Source: Janthinobacterium sp. LM6
GTDB taxonomy: Bacteria > Pseudomonadota > Gammaproteobacteria > Burkholderiales > Burkholderiaceae_D
Direction: 5' to 3'
Assembly: GCF_002002885.1 (NCBI RefSeq)
Contig: NZ_CP019510.1
Span: forward strand, 3,844,001-3,908,000
Length of the DNA: 64,000 bases
Part shown: positions 39,324-48,554 of the stretch, one piece after another
How positions within the stretch are numbered: position 1 is the stretch's first letter
How the letters are laid out: each line of letters starts with the position of its first letter
Translations under genes and position numbers: made by a program
The notes under the pieces: generated by a model
The model's input: the letters and a program-made list of their open reading frames with translations, nothing else
Told to the model about the DNA's origin: nothing
The model's database searches: none

Positions 39324-41471
39324 CTACACCTGTCTCAAAGGAATTGGCGCTGTGAACGCTGTCTTCGGGAGAGCTGTCTCTTTCATCGCGTTGAAACAGG
39401 CATGCTCCCAATAAAAATCCAAAGTGCCCATATGGATTCCACGGGTGCTGCTCCAAGCTCGCCAAAACGATTCAGCGTCGTGTGCTTCATCCAGCAAGAT
39501 CAAAAGCTGAGGCACACTTAGGAACCAGCAGTGATAGAAGGGTGCGACGGACTCTGGCTGCATCGCATGGAGCTGAGCCTCCACCTTCTTGAATTTAGCG
39601 AGAAGCTTTGCAAGCTTTTCGAAGTCTTCCTTATATTGAGGAGCGCTGACCGAATACTCCGCCTCCATTTGGCTATGCAAGAACCCCATCAGCACCTCGC
39701 GGTCTTGAAAGCTTCCGAAGTCGGGCAGGCTGACCGCCACGCGCTCCACATCGCGGCCGTCCAATCTCAATTCGTGAATTGTCCCATCCGCCTCCGTCAA
39801 CTTTAATGTCTCACCCCGCCGTAGCCGCAACTCGTGCTGAGCCGCTTGGGTTTGAGCCCGCAAGACGCTGTTGGCTAAGTCAAGGATGACCGACACATCG
39901 AAGCCCGCCCGAGCAGTCGCCGTCAGGGCCTTCTTTTTTACCTCAATTAGGATGACTTTATCGGAGGTCTCCACAACCGCATCGCAGTCAAACGTCTCGC
40001 CGTCAGCGGAATACTTTCCGGCTTTCGTTTTAACGCCGCGCGCCAAAAAACTTCGCCTCAACATTTTTTCGACGCCGACTCCTGCGTGCTTGCTTCCAAA
40101 ATCCTTGATAAATTTCTCGGCAGGGGCCAGCAAGGCATTGATGAAGGCGGTTGCACACATCGACCTATCGAGCAGCTCAAAGCGTCCGCCCCCAAGGTTC
40201 AGAAGCGGACGATCGAAGAAGTCGATGCCAGGGCCACTCAACTCGTCGCCGAGTTCTGCTGATAATGGATTGAGCAAACATTGGTTGGCTCCTGGCTCAG
40301 GATGACTGAGAGCCTCGCGCAGCGTCCGCGAGACGGCCTCGCGAGACATCTTCGGACAGCGGCGGAGCAAGTCGTCAACGTCGATCGATTGCGGCCCCCT
40401 CTTGCCGGCGGAGCTCTCGACAATGGCGCGCGAGACCTCAAGCGCATTGGCCATCGACCAGCCTGAGCCAAAGTAGCCTGAAATCTCGATACCGTCCAAG
40501 ATGCCTTCTGCGATCGCCACCGCGTCGCGCGGGCGCAATTGTGGCAGACAAAAGAGCGTGTCGTAGATCGCAATCTCGCGAAGCCCCTGGAACATGGCTA
40601 CGGCGTCCCTGCCGACGAATCTTTCCATCCAATACGGCTGGACCTCCATGACGGCGGCATAGTCCGTGGCAAGCACCACGATACGGTTTAAATGCTGCGG
40701 TGAGTTGCGCAGGGGCTTGCGCCCCAGCGGGTGCTTGACCGCAAGCTGGAGGAGATATCCAAGAGGCTCCTGTGGCGTGCCATTGCCTAAGTTAGTTGGG
40801 CGCCGCGTGATATGGTGACGCTCTTGTGCCGGATCGTAGGAGCCTGCGATGGCGCCAAATATCCGACGTGCGAGCGCCAAGCCACCGAACGACTGGACTC
40901 GGCGATCGATATCGGCCAAGATTCTGCGCTCGGACTCCGGCTCAAAGCGCAACTCTCCACCGCTTCGTTCAAAAGCGAAACCCCAAGCCATGAGCCGCTT
41001 GGCGGCGCGCGCACCCTCCTCGTAATTTCTGTAGGCGCCCAGCGTGGGTTCGACAAGATCGTGATACCCCTGCATCTCCCTAATTTTTCGACCAGCCACC
41101 GAGCATTTGACGGCCAAGCTCCAATCGCCTTCGATGCCATCATGCGATCGAGAGCCACCCCGGCAGTGATCGCGAATCGATTCAGCGAGATGGATGTATG
41201 GATAGAGCGGCTCGCCCTCGATGACATACCGCTGCACCAACTCTTTGCAAAGGCCCCGACAGCACTCCCAAGCATTCGTCCTCCCCTTTGATAAGGCTTC
41301 CAGCGCGACAAGACGGATGGCCTTTCCCGCTTCTGCCAAACCAGCCACTTCCAGCTGCTCGGCGCCGACATACGCCAAGATAGCGTCGATGTCAGAGCCA
41401 AGACGCTCAACTTCCGCTATGTGCTTATCCGCCGACTGCTTGAACTCGATCAAATTCACAACAACTCCCAT
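39324..41471 (-). CDS. Large PD-(D/E)xK nuclease-like protein, unknown system
   Basis: 715 residues. Near residues 490-514 there is ETFDCDAVVETSDKVILIEVKKK, in which Asp497 and Glu510-x-Lys512 form a PD-(D/E)xK-type active site (restriction endonuclease-like). The N-terminal 450 residues are mostly helical and unfamiliar. The C-terminal 150 contain VAVSLPDFGSFQDREVLMGF and are shared in style with proteins that follow this nuclease fold. There is no signal peptide. It lies on the same strand as the DUF4238 and the second PD-(D/E)xK gene. The 490-bp gap upstream (41472-41960) holds nothing I can support. Confidence 0.6.
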   Translation of the reverse strand: MGVVVNLIEFKQSADKHIAEVERLGSDIDAILAYVGAEQLEVAGLAEAGKAIRLVALEALSKGRTNAWECCRGLCKELVQRYVIEGEPLYPYIHLAESIRDHCRGGSRSHDGIEGDWSLAVKCSVAGRKIREMQGYHDLVEPTLGAYRNYEEGARAAKRLMAWGFAFERSGGELRFEPESERRILADIDRRVQSFGGLALARRIFGAIAGSYDPAQERHHITRRPTNLGNGTPQEPLGYLLQLAVKHPLGRKPLRNSPQHLNRIVVLATDYAAVMEVQPYWMERFVGRDAVAMFQGLREIAIYDTLFCLPQLRPRDAVAIAEGILDGIEISGYFGSGWSMANALEVSRAIVESSAGKRGPQSIDVDDLLRRCPKMSREAVSRTLREALSHPEPGANQCLLNPLSAELGDELSGPGIDFFDRPLLNLGGGRFELLDRSMCATAFINALLAPAEKFIKDFGSKHAGVGVEKMLRRSFLARGVKTKAGKYSADGETFDCDAVVETSDKVILIEVKKKALTATARAGFDVSVILDLANSVLRAQTQAAQHELRLRRGETLKLTEADGTIHELRLDGRDVERVAVSLPDFGSFQDREVLMGFLHSQMEAEYSVSAPQYKEDFEKLAKLLAKFKKVEAQLHAMQPESVAPFYHCWFLSVPQLLILLDEAHDAESFWRAWSSTRGIHMGTLDFYWEHACFNAMKETALPKTAFTAPIPLRQV

Positions 41472-41960
41472 TCTCCACCATCATTGGCAGGACGCTCAAT
41501 TCTACGTGCCATCGAAAGCCAGCTCAAGATCGTCGTTCGAGCCAACAGGTGTGGCGGTCTTTACACCAAATTTTGCCGAAGCGCCCTTTGCCAACAGCGA
41601 CAGAGCGCAGTCCATGGCCCATCGGTCAGCGCTGAGGAACAAGTCAAAGTGGGAGAGGCTGCAGACACAATGGAGCAGGTCGGTAGTGTCGCAGGACTGA
41701 GACACGCCGTTGGGGTCAAGGGCGCCGATTCGCAATTACCTAACTAAAGTTGAATTGAGGTCATAGATTGCTTCCGGTATGCCACTGCCATGCTCGCAAC
41801 CTTCCTGAAAGGCTACATCGGGAACAAATAACTTTTGCAGAAAATACTTTGCACCAAGAGGAAGTAACACTGGAGGCAGCCCCCCTCCCCCGACACCCAG
41901 CACCTCCAAGCACTCATCAAAGAGCCGTTTCCACCAAGCTAGAAGCCAGATAACGAAGCG

Positions 41961-43136
41961 TCATTGAGGCTGTCCATTATCATCAATTCCCTTTTCTTGT
42001 TCGCAGCGACTTTTCAAAAACTCGTCGATAGGCGGCATGACACCGCCTTTTTTTTGCAGTTCGCGATACTCGTTATGCAACCTAAACAGCGAAGGATCGC
42101 GCACCACCAGCGCCGGTCGCGTTTTTTTCTGGATGAATTCAGTTCGCCAACGAATGGCTTGCCTTCGAATCTTTAAAAAAGAAAATGACAGAGGCATGAC
42201 GATGCCTTCTTGGGAGTTAAAAATAATTTCTCGCCTATATTTTTCCGTCTCCTCTCCTGGAAAAACCGATTGAGTATTCTTTCTGATTCGCCTATATCGT
42301 TTGGCGCCAGCCAAGATTTTTTCTGCAGCCAAGTCGTCACGGAAAAAATAGAAATTCTCGTAACACGAGGCAGCCTGCAAATAGTTCATTTGGACGACGT
42401 CGGTGGGTAAGGCGTCCACCGACGTCGCATCTCCGAAGTCCTTCGGAATTTCATACACTGCCTTGTCAAACATCAGCAACGACCAGCGTGGCGTCAATGG
42501 AAAAAGCAGCAGCAGCCCCTTGCATGCGATTCCGACGTTGGCCATTCCATTGATTCCTCCCATCAAAGGGTTCACAAAAACCACGGGGGTGTCGCTAGTG
42601 ACGAATTCATCATCATCGACAGCCTTTACCAACAACCAGTGGAGATCGATTAGCAATGGGTATGAGATGAACGCACTCTTGACGTTCATGTTGCTGGCAT
42701 TCTTCATTGAAATTGTAAGCTTCGACATGTCGAGATCGGGGGATTTCGCCATGGCCTCTTCCTTCAATAGATGTTTCAATAACTTATCGGTCATCTCATT
42801 CACCGCGTCGACTTGATAGCCTGTGCGAAATGATTGAACTACGAGAAAAATTAGTATCGTATGGAAGTCTTGCTCATGAGGGCTAGGAGGTCGTCTAGCA
42901 TCAACCATGCGGCGAAGGGATTCAGCAGCGACACCTTCCAGGATGCCGAGCGCTTTTTCATGGGTATCCTCTTTGCCATAGAAATAGTCGCGATAGCACT
43001 GACTCTTTAAAGACACCCCAAGAATTTTTTTTCCACTTTTGACGTGTAACAGGTTGATGCTTTTTTTGTCTTGCGAAAAACCTCTCAAATAGAATTTCGG
43101 CACATAATGATGTCGTTTATTGTCAGCCATATTCAT
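41961..43136 (-). CDS. DUF4238 domain protein
   Basis: 391 residues. It begins MADNKRHHYVPKFYLRGFS (after a possible two-residue extension), the exact signature of DUF4238, which has the HHYVPxFYL motif near the N-terminus. A conserved middle segment VTSDTPVVFVNPL also fits. Family function is not known, but the genes are common in variable islands. It lies between the two PD-(D/E)xK genes, with 270 bp to the downstream side of the 43410 gene (nothing found there). Confidence 0.85.
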   Translation of the reverse strand: MNMADNKRHHYVPKFYLRGFSQDKKSINLLHVKSGKKILGVSLKSQCYRDYFYGKEDTHEKALGILEGVAAESLRRMVDARRPPSPHEQDFHTILIFLVVQSFRTGYQVDAVNEMTDKLLKHLLKEEAMAKSPDLDMSKLTISMKNASNMNVKSAFISYPLLIDLHWLLVKAVDDDEFVTSDTPVVFVNPLMGGINGMANVGIACKGLLLLFPLTPRWSLLMFDKAVYEIPKDFGDATSVDALPTDVVQMNYLQAASCYENFYFFRDDLAAEKILAGAKRYRRIRKNTQSVFPGEETEKYRREIIFNSQEGIVMPLSFSFLKIRRQAIRWRTEFIQKKTRPALVVRDPSLFRLHNEYRELQKKGGVMPPIDEFLKSRCEQEKGIDDNGQPQ

Positions 43137-43409
43137 TCATAGTCCGTCAAAAGACTATTTCCTGTTCACCGTTATGTCGATAGGTTGAGATGCTCAACTA
43201 CAGCTTTGAATCCATTCCTTTTAGCTATCGGCAACTGTCTTTTGCGCACTCAAGTCGAGCATATACTCCACAATAAGCGTTAACTCCTTCAGTGCCGCCA
43301 AGCCGGGCATCAGATCCACCGCTCTCAATTTAATCCAGGTCTGCACGTTGGCACAGCAATCTAGGCACCGCCGAGAAAGGCCTAGCCAGACCGCGGTAGT
43401 GACTACGGA

Positions 43410-45557
43410 CTACTGCATGCAGCATTTTTTGTATTTTTTTCCGCTCTTGCATGCACACGGATCATTTCGGCCAATCTTGGTTAATTTTCTACTAATCATA
43501 ATGCTCAGACCCGACATTTTTATTGGTTTCGCCATACCTCGGGTCAAAACGTCCATTGCTGGTTCACGCGCCCACTTCTCCTCGATCCCAACGCCGAAAC
43601 GAATGGCACCGTCATCTGGGTTCAGGCACAGGCCAAACCACCTATGGGCCTTCTGAGCGTATTTTCGAGCTATGCAGTATGTCTGAAGCTTCTCGCTCGC
43701 CACCTCAACGGAGTCATAGTTGCAATGCACGGTGAGACCGGCGCTGCCGTCCTCCATTTGAACCGAAATATTGTGTCTCTCTCCATCATCCTTCGCGCGT
43801 CGATTGACTTCTTCAATCGCTTTGCTGAGGTTGACCACAGCATCTTCTCCAAGTGTTAGCAACGAGAAGCCCAACGCAAGCATCGCAGGGTTGGGTTCGC
43901 GCTCAATCTGTTTCACCAACCTTCCGATTCGGGTCTGGGCAAAGCGCGTCAACACGCCATCTGGCGTCCATGGGCCTGGAATATTTTCACGTCGAACTAG
44001 CATCGACAAGTCGAGGTCTGTTCCCAACGTGTCGTCAAGCATGACCAAATCTTGTTTTCCATCCAACCAAAGATTCTGTTTCAGATGATAGCCCAGTGTA
44101 GTCAACTCGTGGGACGATATGAATTTATCATCGTAATAGGTGCGGCGGTCGACATAACTCAACAGCTGAAGCGGCGAGTCCAACATTTCTGTCATGGCGT
44201 CCAGCAAAAAAACATCCATCACGAACGGCGGCGAAATGTGCTCGGTAGTGGCAAATTTCAAGAACTGCCTCGCTTGGAAGCTCAGCGCCGGATAGTGGTC
44301 CGCCACAATGCACATCACATAAATTTTTCGTAGTTCAGAAGGCAAGGCGATTTCGACCCCATCGGCGCTTCTGAGAACGGCCTTCGGATCGCGCAGGAGA
44401 TGAGCGCACGAATACCCTTGATTACACGATGCTTGGATAGCCTTCTCAAAATCGGTTTTCAGTTGTTGATCATCGCCCTGCCGCGCGGCGATGGTTAACT
44501 GCTTCGATTTTGCCTGCAATACGATCGCCCGATCTCCAAATATAACTAACACGTCAATTTCCCCAGCGATCGTGTCCTTTGATGTGAAGATATTAACGTT
44601 GGCATAGACATTCGCTTCCCCAAAAACGCCAGCCAAGCGCGAGGCAGAGAATTCCTCCGTGAATTTTCCACGGTTTTCCATCGCTTTCGGCCGATAGGGC
44701 TTGTCATCCCACATCCAGTAAAAAGGAGACTGATAAAATGCTTCGGACAAGCTGCAAATATTAAAAAGCAAATACTTATCACCGCGCTTGATCAACGGGG
44801 AGGCGTTAATCGCATTGAAGTCTTGAAGCTTCTTGTAGCCTCCGTTGCGCTGGTCCTTCGAAAGCGTGAACGCATTCAATACTCGCTCCACCACATCAAC
44901 AGGAAGAGCTGCCCGCGCCGCAATATCCGTAGCGGAAAACTCATTCGCCGGCAAGATTGTCCACTGCGCCATTGGTAGCTCTTTCATCGCATTGAGATTA
45001 TTGACGGCGCTGTCATTCTGATGGAGTCCTACGGCGTGGACCACCTTCTTCCCGTCGTCAACAGAATATCCCTTGTTAGCAATAAGCCACTCGTCGTCGC
45101 GTCCATATTTCAGCGGCGAAAAATCCCGGTATTGAAAAGCATAAGCGGACTCCGCCCCATAGAAAATCGACTCTCGCAGAGCTGCTCCCAAAGTAAACGG
45201 GTTGAAGTTTTTATCCTTCATCATCTCCGGTGTCACAGCGCGGAAAACCTCTCCTGACATCGCTTGATGTATCTCTTCTAGGAGAGCTTCGCATTTTTCC
45301 GCATAGCTCTGGAGCATTGCAGGTTCGGGGAGCGCATAATCGATATCATGCTTGATCAACAGCCCCAACAGGGCGGAAATCTCGGTTCGAATTAGACGCG
45401 AGTGTCCGTAGAGGTTAGCCATGTCCTCTGCCTTCATCTCATCGCCTGCATATCCGATCATGTTGTCGCGCATACAAAAATATGCGATCACATGGATGAA
45501 TCCTGGTGATGCGCATAACGCGCCCAGCTCATCGAAAATTTCTTGTTCTGTTCTCAT
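43410..45557 (-). CDS. PD-(D/E)xK-type protein with C-terminal SEC-C zinc motif
   Basis: 715 residues from the ATG at 45557, preceded by AAAGGG. Around residues 330-355 the stretch IAGEIDVLVIFGDRAIVLQA and following KSK gives a Glu...Asp-x13-Gln-x-Lys arrangement of a NERD/PD-(D/E)xK-like nuclease with Gln in place of Glu. The C-terminus IGRNDPCACKSGKKYKKCCM is a complete SEC-C zinc motif. Upstream of it is a domain also found alone at 37697-38047. The role is unknown; the combination of nuclease-like core and SEC-C suggests a nucleic-acid-targeting defence protein. Confidence 0.65.
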   Translation of the reverse strand: MRTEQEIFDELGALCASPGFIHVIAYFCMRDNMIGYAGDEMKAEDMANLYGHSRLIRTEISALLGLLIKHDIDYALPEPAMLQSYAEKCEALLEEIHQAMSGEVFRAVTPEMMKDKNFNPFTLGAALRESIFYGAESAYAFQYRDFSPLKYGRDDEWLIANKGYSVDDGKKVVHAVGLHQNDSAVNNLNAMKELPMAQWTILPANEFSATDIAARAALPVDVVERVLNAFTLSKDQRNGGYKKLQDFNAINASPLIKRGDKYLLFNICSLSEAFYQSPFYWMWDDKPYRPKAMENRGKFTEEFSASRLAGVFGEANVYANVNIFTSKDTIAGEIDVLVIFGDRAIVLQAKSKQLTIAARQGDDQQLKTDFEKAIQASCNQGYSCAHLLRDPKAVLRSADGVEIALPSELRKIYVMCIVADHYPALSFQARQFLKFATTEHISPPFVMDVFLLDAMTEMLDSPLQLLSYVDRRTYYDDKFISSHELTTLGYHLKQNLWLDGKQDLVMLDDTLGTDLDLSMLVRRENIPGPWTPDGVLTRFAQTRIGRLVKQIEREPNPAMLALGFSLLTLGEDAVVNLSKAIEEVNRRAKDDGERHNISVQMEDGSAGLTVHCNYDSVEVASEKLQTYCIARKYAQKAHRWFGLCLNPDDGAIRFGVGIEEKWAREPAMDVLTRGMAKPIKMSGLSIMISRKLTKIGRNDPCACKSGKKYKKCCMQ

Positions 45558-45784
45558 TGCGCGCCCTTTGTTTTGTCGCCACAACTCATGGCGCATATTT
45601 TCTCTTCAATGCATCCGAATACTTTCAGCTTGCACCAGCCCAGCTGATCCTAAACTGCTCACGCCACGCTTAGTTAATCAAAGCCGGCGACTTGCAAATA
45701 CAGGCTGAAAGCCGCACGCTTTTTAGCATGCAGCTTCCAGCGGCCTTGCGGCATCCTTCACATCAATATTCGTCGCCACCTAGA

Positions 45785-46036
45785 CTAGGCGCCCATGCGA
45801 CGTCGCACTTCATTGACAGCTTTGTCGCAACATCCTTTGACCGTGAACTTCAGCGAGGAAAGATCCCGCCCCTCTCCTATTATTTGAGGTGACTTGCCAT
45901 GTTCGGGGCAAGAGATGCGGCCAACGCGCGAGGCGATCTGGTCTCGGACATTTTGAAAAATGGCTTTTTCCAGAACGCTTTTCAAATTGTTCGGGCTCAC
46001 CTCTCGGCCACCCACCTTAAATTTAATGTCGATCAT
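45785..46036 (-). CDS. Small uncharacterised protein, 83 residues
   Basis: The ATG at 46036 is chosen because GGAG lies 7 nt upstream. The product contains two Cys/His positions (RISCPEHGKSP and KGCCDKAV), possibly a zinc site, and a helical end. It follows the DUF2188-like gene by 24 bp on the minus strand, so the two form an operon divergent from the sigma-like gene. Family not recognised. Between it and the 43410 gene lie about 230 bp without a supported gene. Confidence 0.6.
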   Translation of the reverse strand: MIDIKFKVGGREVSPNNLKSVLEKAIFQNVRDQIASRVGRISCPEHGKSPQIIGEGRDLSSLKFTVKGCCDKAVNEVRRRMGA

Positions 46037-46060
46037 GCGATTCTCCAATGATGCCAAGCA

Positions 46061-46291
46061 TTAGCCTGGTGGTGGGAACGGGTCGTTTCCGTGGCTGTCT
46101 TTGTTTTGAATCCGGCCATCCTTTGTGTGGATGACCAGTTCGACACCTTGATTTGCAGCGATTTCACGTGCGCGGTCGACAGCCTGCTGCTTTGTCGGCA
46201 AAATTGCCGTCGCACGCTCAGAATGCTCCCGTCGCACCGCCCAACCGCCCGTCGAATTAGGGACGACGTGTTGATTATTTTTCTTTGCCAT
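46061..46291 (-). CDS. DUF2188-like small protein
   Basis: 76 residues: MAKKNNQHVVPNSTGGWAVR followed by an ERAT/TKQQAVDRAREIAANQG helix and ELVIHTKDGRIQNKDSHGND. The pattern 'HVVP...GGWAV...A...T..EA...AR..A...GVELVIH..DGRI..KDSHGNDPFPP' is that of DUF2188. Function unknown. AAGGAG lies 6 nt before the ATG. The strong palindrome at 46352 sits in its promoter region. Confidence 0.85.
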   Translation of the reverse strand: MAKKNNQHVVPNSTGGWAVRREHSERATAILPTKQQAVDRAREIAANQGVELVIHTKDGRIQNKDSHGNDPFPPPG

Positions 46292-46351
46292 GGAATGCTC
46301 CTTAAATATGGGGCGGAAGTGCCCCACATAAACATAGGCTGATGAGATCGG

Positions 46352-46383
46352 AAAGTCGGACAAAAAATATTTTGTCCGACTTT
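46352..46383. promoter_or_regulatory. 32-bp perfect palindrome in a divergent promoter region
   Basis: AAAGTCGGACAAAA and TTTTGTCCGACTTT are perfect 14-bp arms around AATA. It lies between the divergent DUF2188-like gene and the sigma-like gene, 43 bp before the latter's start. With TTTTT on one side it could form a terminator, but its place upstream of both genes favours an operator. Confidence 0.6.
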
Positions 46384-46425
46384 TTAAGGTGGCCAGCCTA
46401 CAATGTGGCGGAGGAGAAAAAAGCG

Positions 46426-47031
46426 ATGCGACAATCTGAACCGGTAGACATGGCGGCGCCAAGCGACATCGCGGCGCGGCTCGAGGTTGCCATAGGCGCC
46501 TTCAAGGATGTGGACATTATTCGCCTATGCAAGAAAATAAAATATTGGGCTGGCAGCGCGCCAGATGGAGATCCGATGGCCTTGTTCAATGAAGCAATTG
46601 TTCGAACATTGCAGGGAACGCGCCATTGGCCATTGGATTTGCCTTTTGAAATTTTCATATTCGGGGCGATGAAGAGTATTGCAAACGGTCAGCGTGGATT
46701 AAAACAAGTGATCAATGAAACACTTGAATGTGACCTTGACGATGACAGATACTCGGATGGCAGCCTGGCTCACATCGCAGGCGCACCTGGCACAGATGAT
46801 CTCCTTATTGAAAATGCCGCGTTCCTTGCGCTGCAAGCCGATATCGAAGAGCTGAAAGCGCATTTCAAAGGAGATGACAACGTCGAACTCGTGTTGGCAG
46901 CTCTGGAAGACGGAACACCACGGGGTGTTCTCATCGAAGAATTCGGACTGACCGTCACGGAATACGAGTCGGCAAGGAAAAAATTGCGCCGTGGCGCAGA
47001 CGTTATTTTTCGTGGACGGAGGACAAAATGA
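46426..47031 (+). CDS. Sigma-70-like regulator A
   Basis: 201 residues from the ATG at 46426, with GGAGGAG upstream. The segment ALFNEAIVRTLQGTRHWPLD, then LPFEIFIFGAMKSIANGQR, resembles sigma region 2, and GVLIEEFGLTVTEYESARKK near the end is a region-4-type helix-turn-helix. It is paralogous to the protein at 53903-54475. It overlaps the next gene by 4 bp (ATGA) and heads a three-gene operon ending in an ImmA/IrrE protease. A phage- or island-type sigma/activator is likely; true sigma activity is unproven. Confidence 0.65.
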   Translation: MRQSEPVDMAAPSDIAARLEVAIGAFKDVDIIRLCKKIKYWAGSAPDGDPMALFNEAIVRTLQGTRHWPLDLPFEIFIFGAMKSIANGQRGLKQVINETLECDLDDDRYSDGSLAHIAGAPGTDDLLIENAAFLALQADIEELKAHFKGDDNVELVLAALEDGTPRGVLIEEFGLTVTEYESARKKLRRGADVIFRGRRTK

Positions 47032-47456
47032 CTCACCACACCCAAAAAGATTTGCTCCGCAAAGCAAACCGAATCGCAGCGGCTCTCAGTGACGAGGTGG
47101 ATGCTTTAACGGACGAACAACTAATGCAGGAAGCGCAAGAGGATGGACTGGACACTGCCAAGCTCGGCAATGAGTTTCGCTCAAGCGCTATGAAACTCAT
47201 CGCGGAAGCCAAGCGGCAAAAGCTAGCGTTGGCGCGGCAGCGCCTGGCTGAGTCTCAGCAAAACAGGGCGACTGAGCCGCGCTTGCGACCTAGCTTGGAA
47301 TCAATCAAGCAACGCATACAAGCTGTTTTGGCAATCAGGCCCAATTTAGCCGTCGCATTCCGCGATGGAAAAACACTTTCCGACGACGACTGGTTATCGC
47401 TCTGGGATGATTTTATTGAGATGGGGGCGGTCAAGGACAATCATGACCCCCTTTGA
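47028..47456 (+). CDS. Helical linker protein in the sigma/ImmA operon
   Basis: 142 residues, largely helical and charged (LLRKANRIAAALSDEVDALT and LIAEAKRQKLALARQRLAES), with the C-terminus SDDDWLSLWDDFIEMGAVK. No family recognised. It overlaps both neighbours (4 bp and 14 bp). Its position suggests it is a regulatory partner of the sigma-like protein or the substrate of the ImmA/IrrE-type protease. Confidence 0.6.
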   Translation: MTHHTQKDLLRKANRIAAALSDEVDALTDEQLMQEAQEDGLDTAKLGNEFRSSAMKLIAEAKRQKLALARQRLAESQQNRATEPRLRPSLESIKQRIQAVLAIRPNLAVAFRDGKTLSDDDWLSLWDDFIEMGAVKDNHDPL

Positions 47457-48210
47457 ACTTTCCCAGCTTAGCCCTGCAGAGGCCTTGTTGTGGAACTATG
47501 GCATATCCGACCCCGCCGACATCGACTTGGATGCGATAGCATTCGACATGGGAGCAACCGTCCATCGTCGCCCTCTTTGCGGCTGCGAGGCCCGGCTTGT
47601 TGCGGATGGGGACAAAGCTGTCATCACCATCAATTCCAAGAGCATCATTACTAGACAGAGGTTCTCACTGGCACATGAACTTGGGCACTTGAAACTTGAT
47701 CGCGGACGCAGCGGCTTTCTTTGCACGAGCAAAGACATAGGTCCACATAGCGATGCTTCGCGCGACGGCGAAGCCATTGCGAATAGCTTCGCTAGCCAGC
47801 TTTTGCTCCCTAGCTATCTATTCATTCCAGCTGCATGTGGCAAGCCTCTGACTATCGACAGCGCGCAAAAACTCGGCGCAACGTTCAACGCCAGCATAAC
47901 CGCAACGTGCATTAAGATGGTTCGAACATCCACAGCTCCTGCATGGGTGGTGTGTCATGTTCGCAGAGGTCTTGCGTGGTTTTTCAAAAGCCCCAAAGCA
48001 CCTGAGAATCTATTCCTCAATAGAGAGCTGCACTATGACACCGAGGCTTTTGATTTGGTGTATGGTGAAGGCGAGGGCAAAACAAGAATAAAAACGGAGG
48101 GAGGGCAACTATGGTTTTCGGATCGAGAAGCATCGAGATATCAAGTCAAGTCGCAATCTTTCCGAGTTCAAGACGGCACAGTCGTTAGCCTCCTGAGCCT
48201 GTCCAAGTAA
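47443..48210 (+). CDS. ImmA/IrrE family metallopeptidase
   Basis: 255 residues from the ATG at 47443. The zinc-protease motif RFSLAHELGHLKLD (HExxH) is followed by EAIANSFASQLLLPSYLF, where the third ligand Glu and the family signature 'ANxFAxxLLmP' lie. Members cleave repressors or other regulators to derepress mobile-element or stress genes. Usually an XRE regulator is upstream; here a sigma-like protein and a helical protein take that place. Confidence 0.9.
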   Translation: MTPFELSQLSPAEALLWNYGISDPADIDLDAIAFDMGATVHRRPLCGCEARLVADGDKAVITINSKSIITRQRFSLAHELGHLKLDRGRSGFLCTSKDIGPHSDASRDGEAIANSFASQLLLPSYLFIPAACGKPLTIDSAQKLGATFNASITATCIKMVRTSTAPAWVVCHVRRGLAWFFKSPKAPENLFLNRELHYDTEAFDLVYGEGEGKTRIKTEGGQLWFSDREASRYQVKSQSFRVQDGTVVSLLSLSK

Positions 48211-48511
48211 GGCATCTGGCTTGCATGCGGGGTGAGGCGCTTATCCAAATCTTTAGCTCGCATACCCATCGCCCATAAAATCTTTCACTACGGGCCAATA
48301 GGCCATGTCGCTAATGGCAGAGGCATGCCGATATCATCTAACAACGCCGCCGCGAAAAGCGTCCTGCTAATCTTCGAAGCATCAGTGACTCGGCCATGCC
48401 GGTGGCCTTGCTGGCGATGATCGCCTCGCACAAATTAGTGGGTCGCATCCAGCTCGATCGAGAACAGGCACGTGTCGATCGGCTAAGCCGCTTTAGCAAA
48501 AGCGATGGACG

Positions 48512-48541
48512 AAAAAAAACCCGCTTCGGCGGGTCTTTTTT
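48512..48541. terminator. Bidirectional intrinsic terminator
   Basis: ACCCGC-TTCG-GCGGGT with AAAAAAAA before and CTTTTTT after. It lies about 300 bp after the ImmA gene (48211-48511 has no supported gene) and just past the stop of the minus-strand Lys-rich frame, serving both directions. Confidence 0.9.
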
Positions 48542-48554
48542 ATCACTAATCAGC

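Noticed and set aside
41502..41735. 77-codon minus-strand frame upstream of the 715-residue protein gene
   Set aside because: There is no ribosome site, no recognisable domain and unusual composition; probably non-coding.
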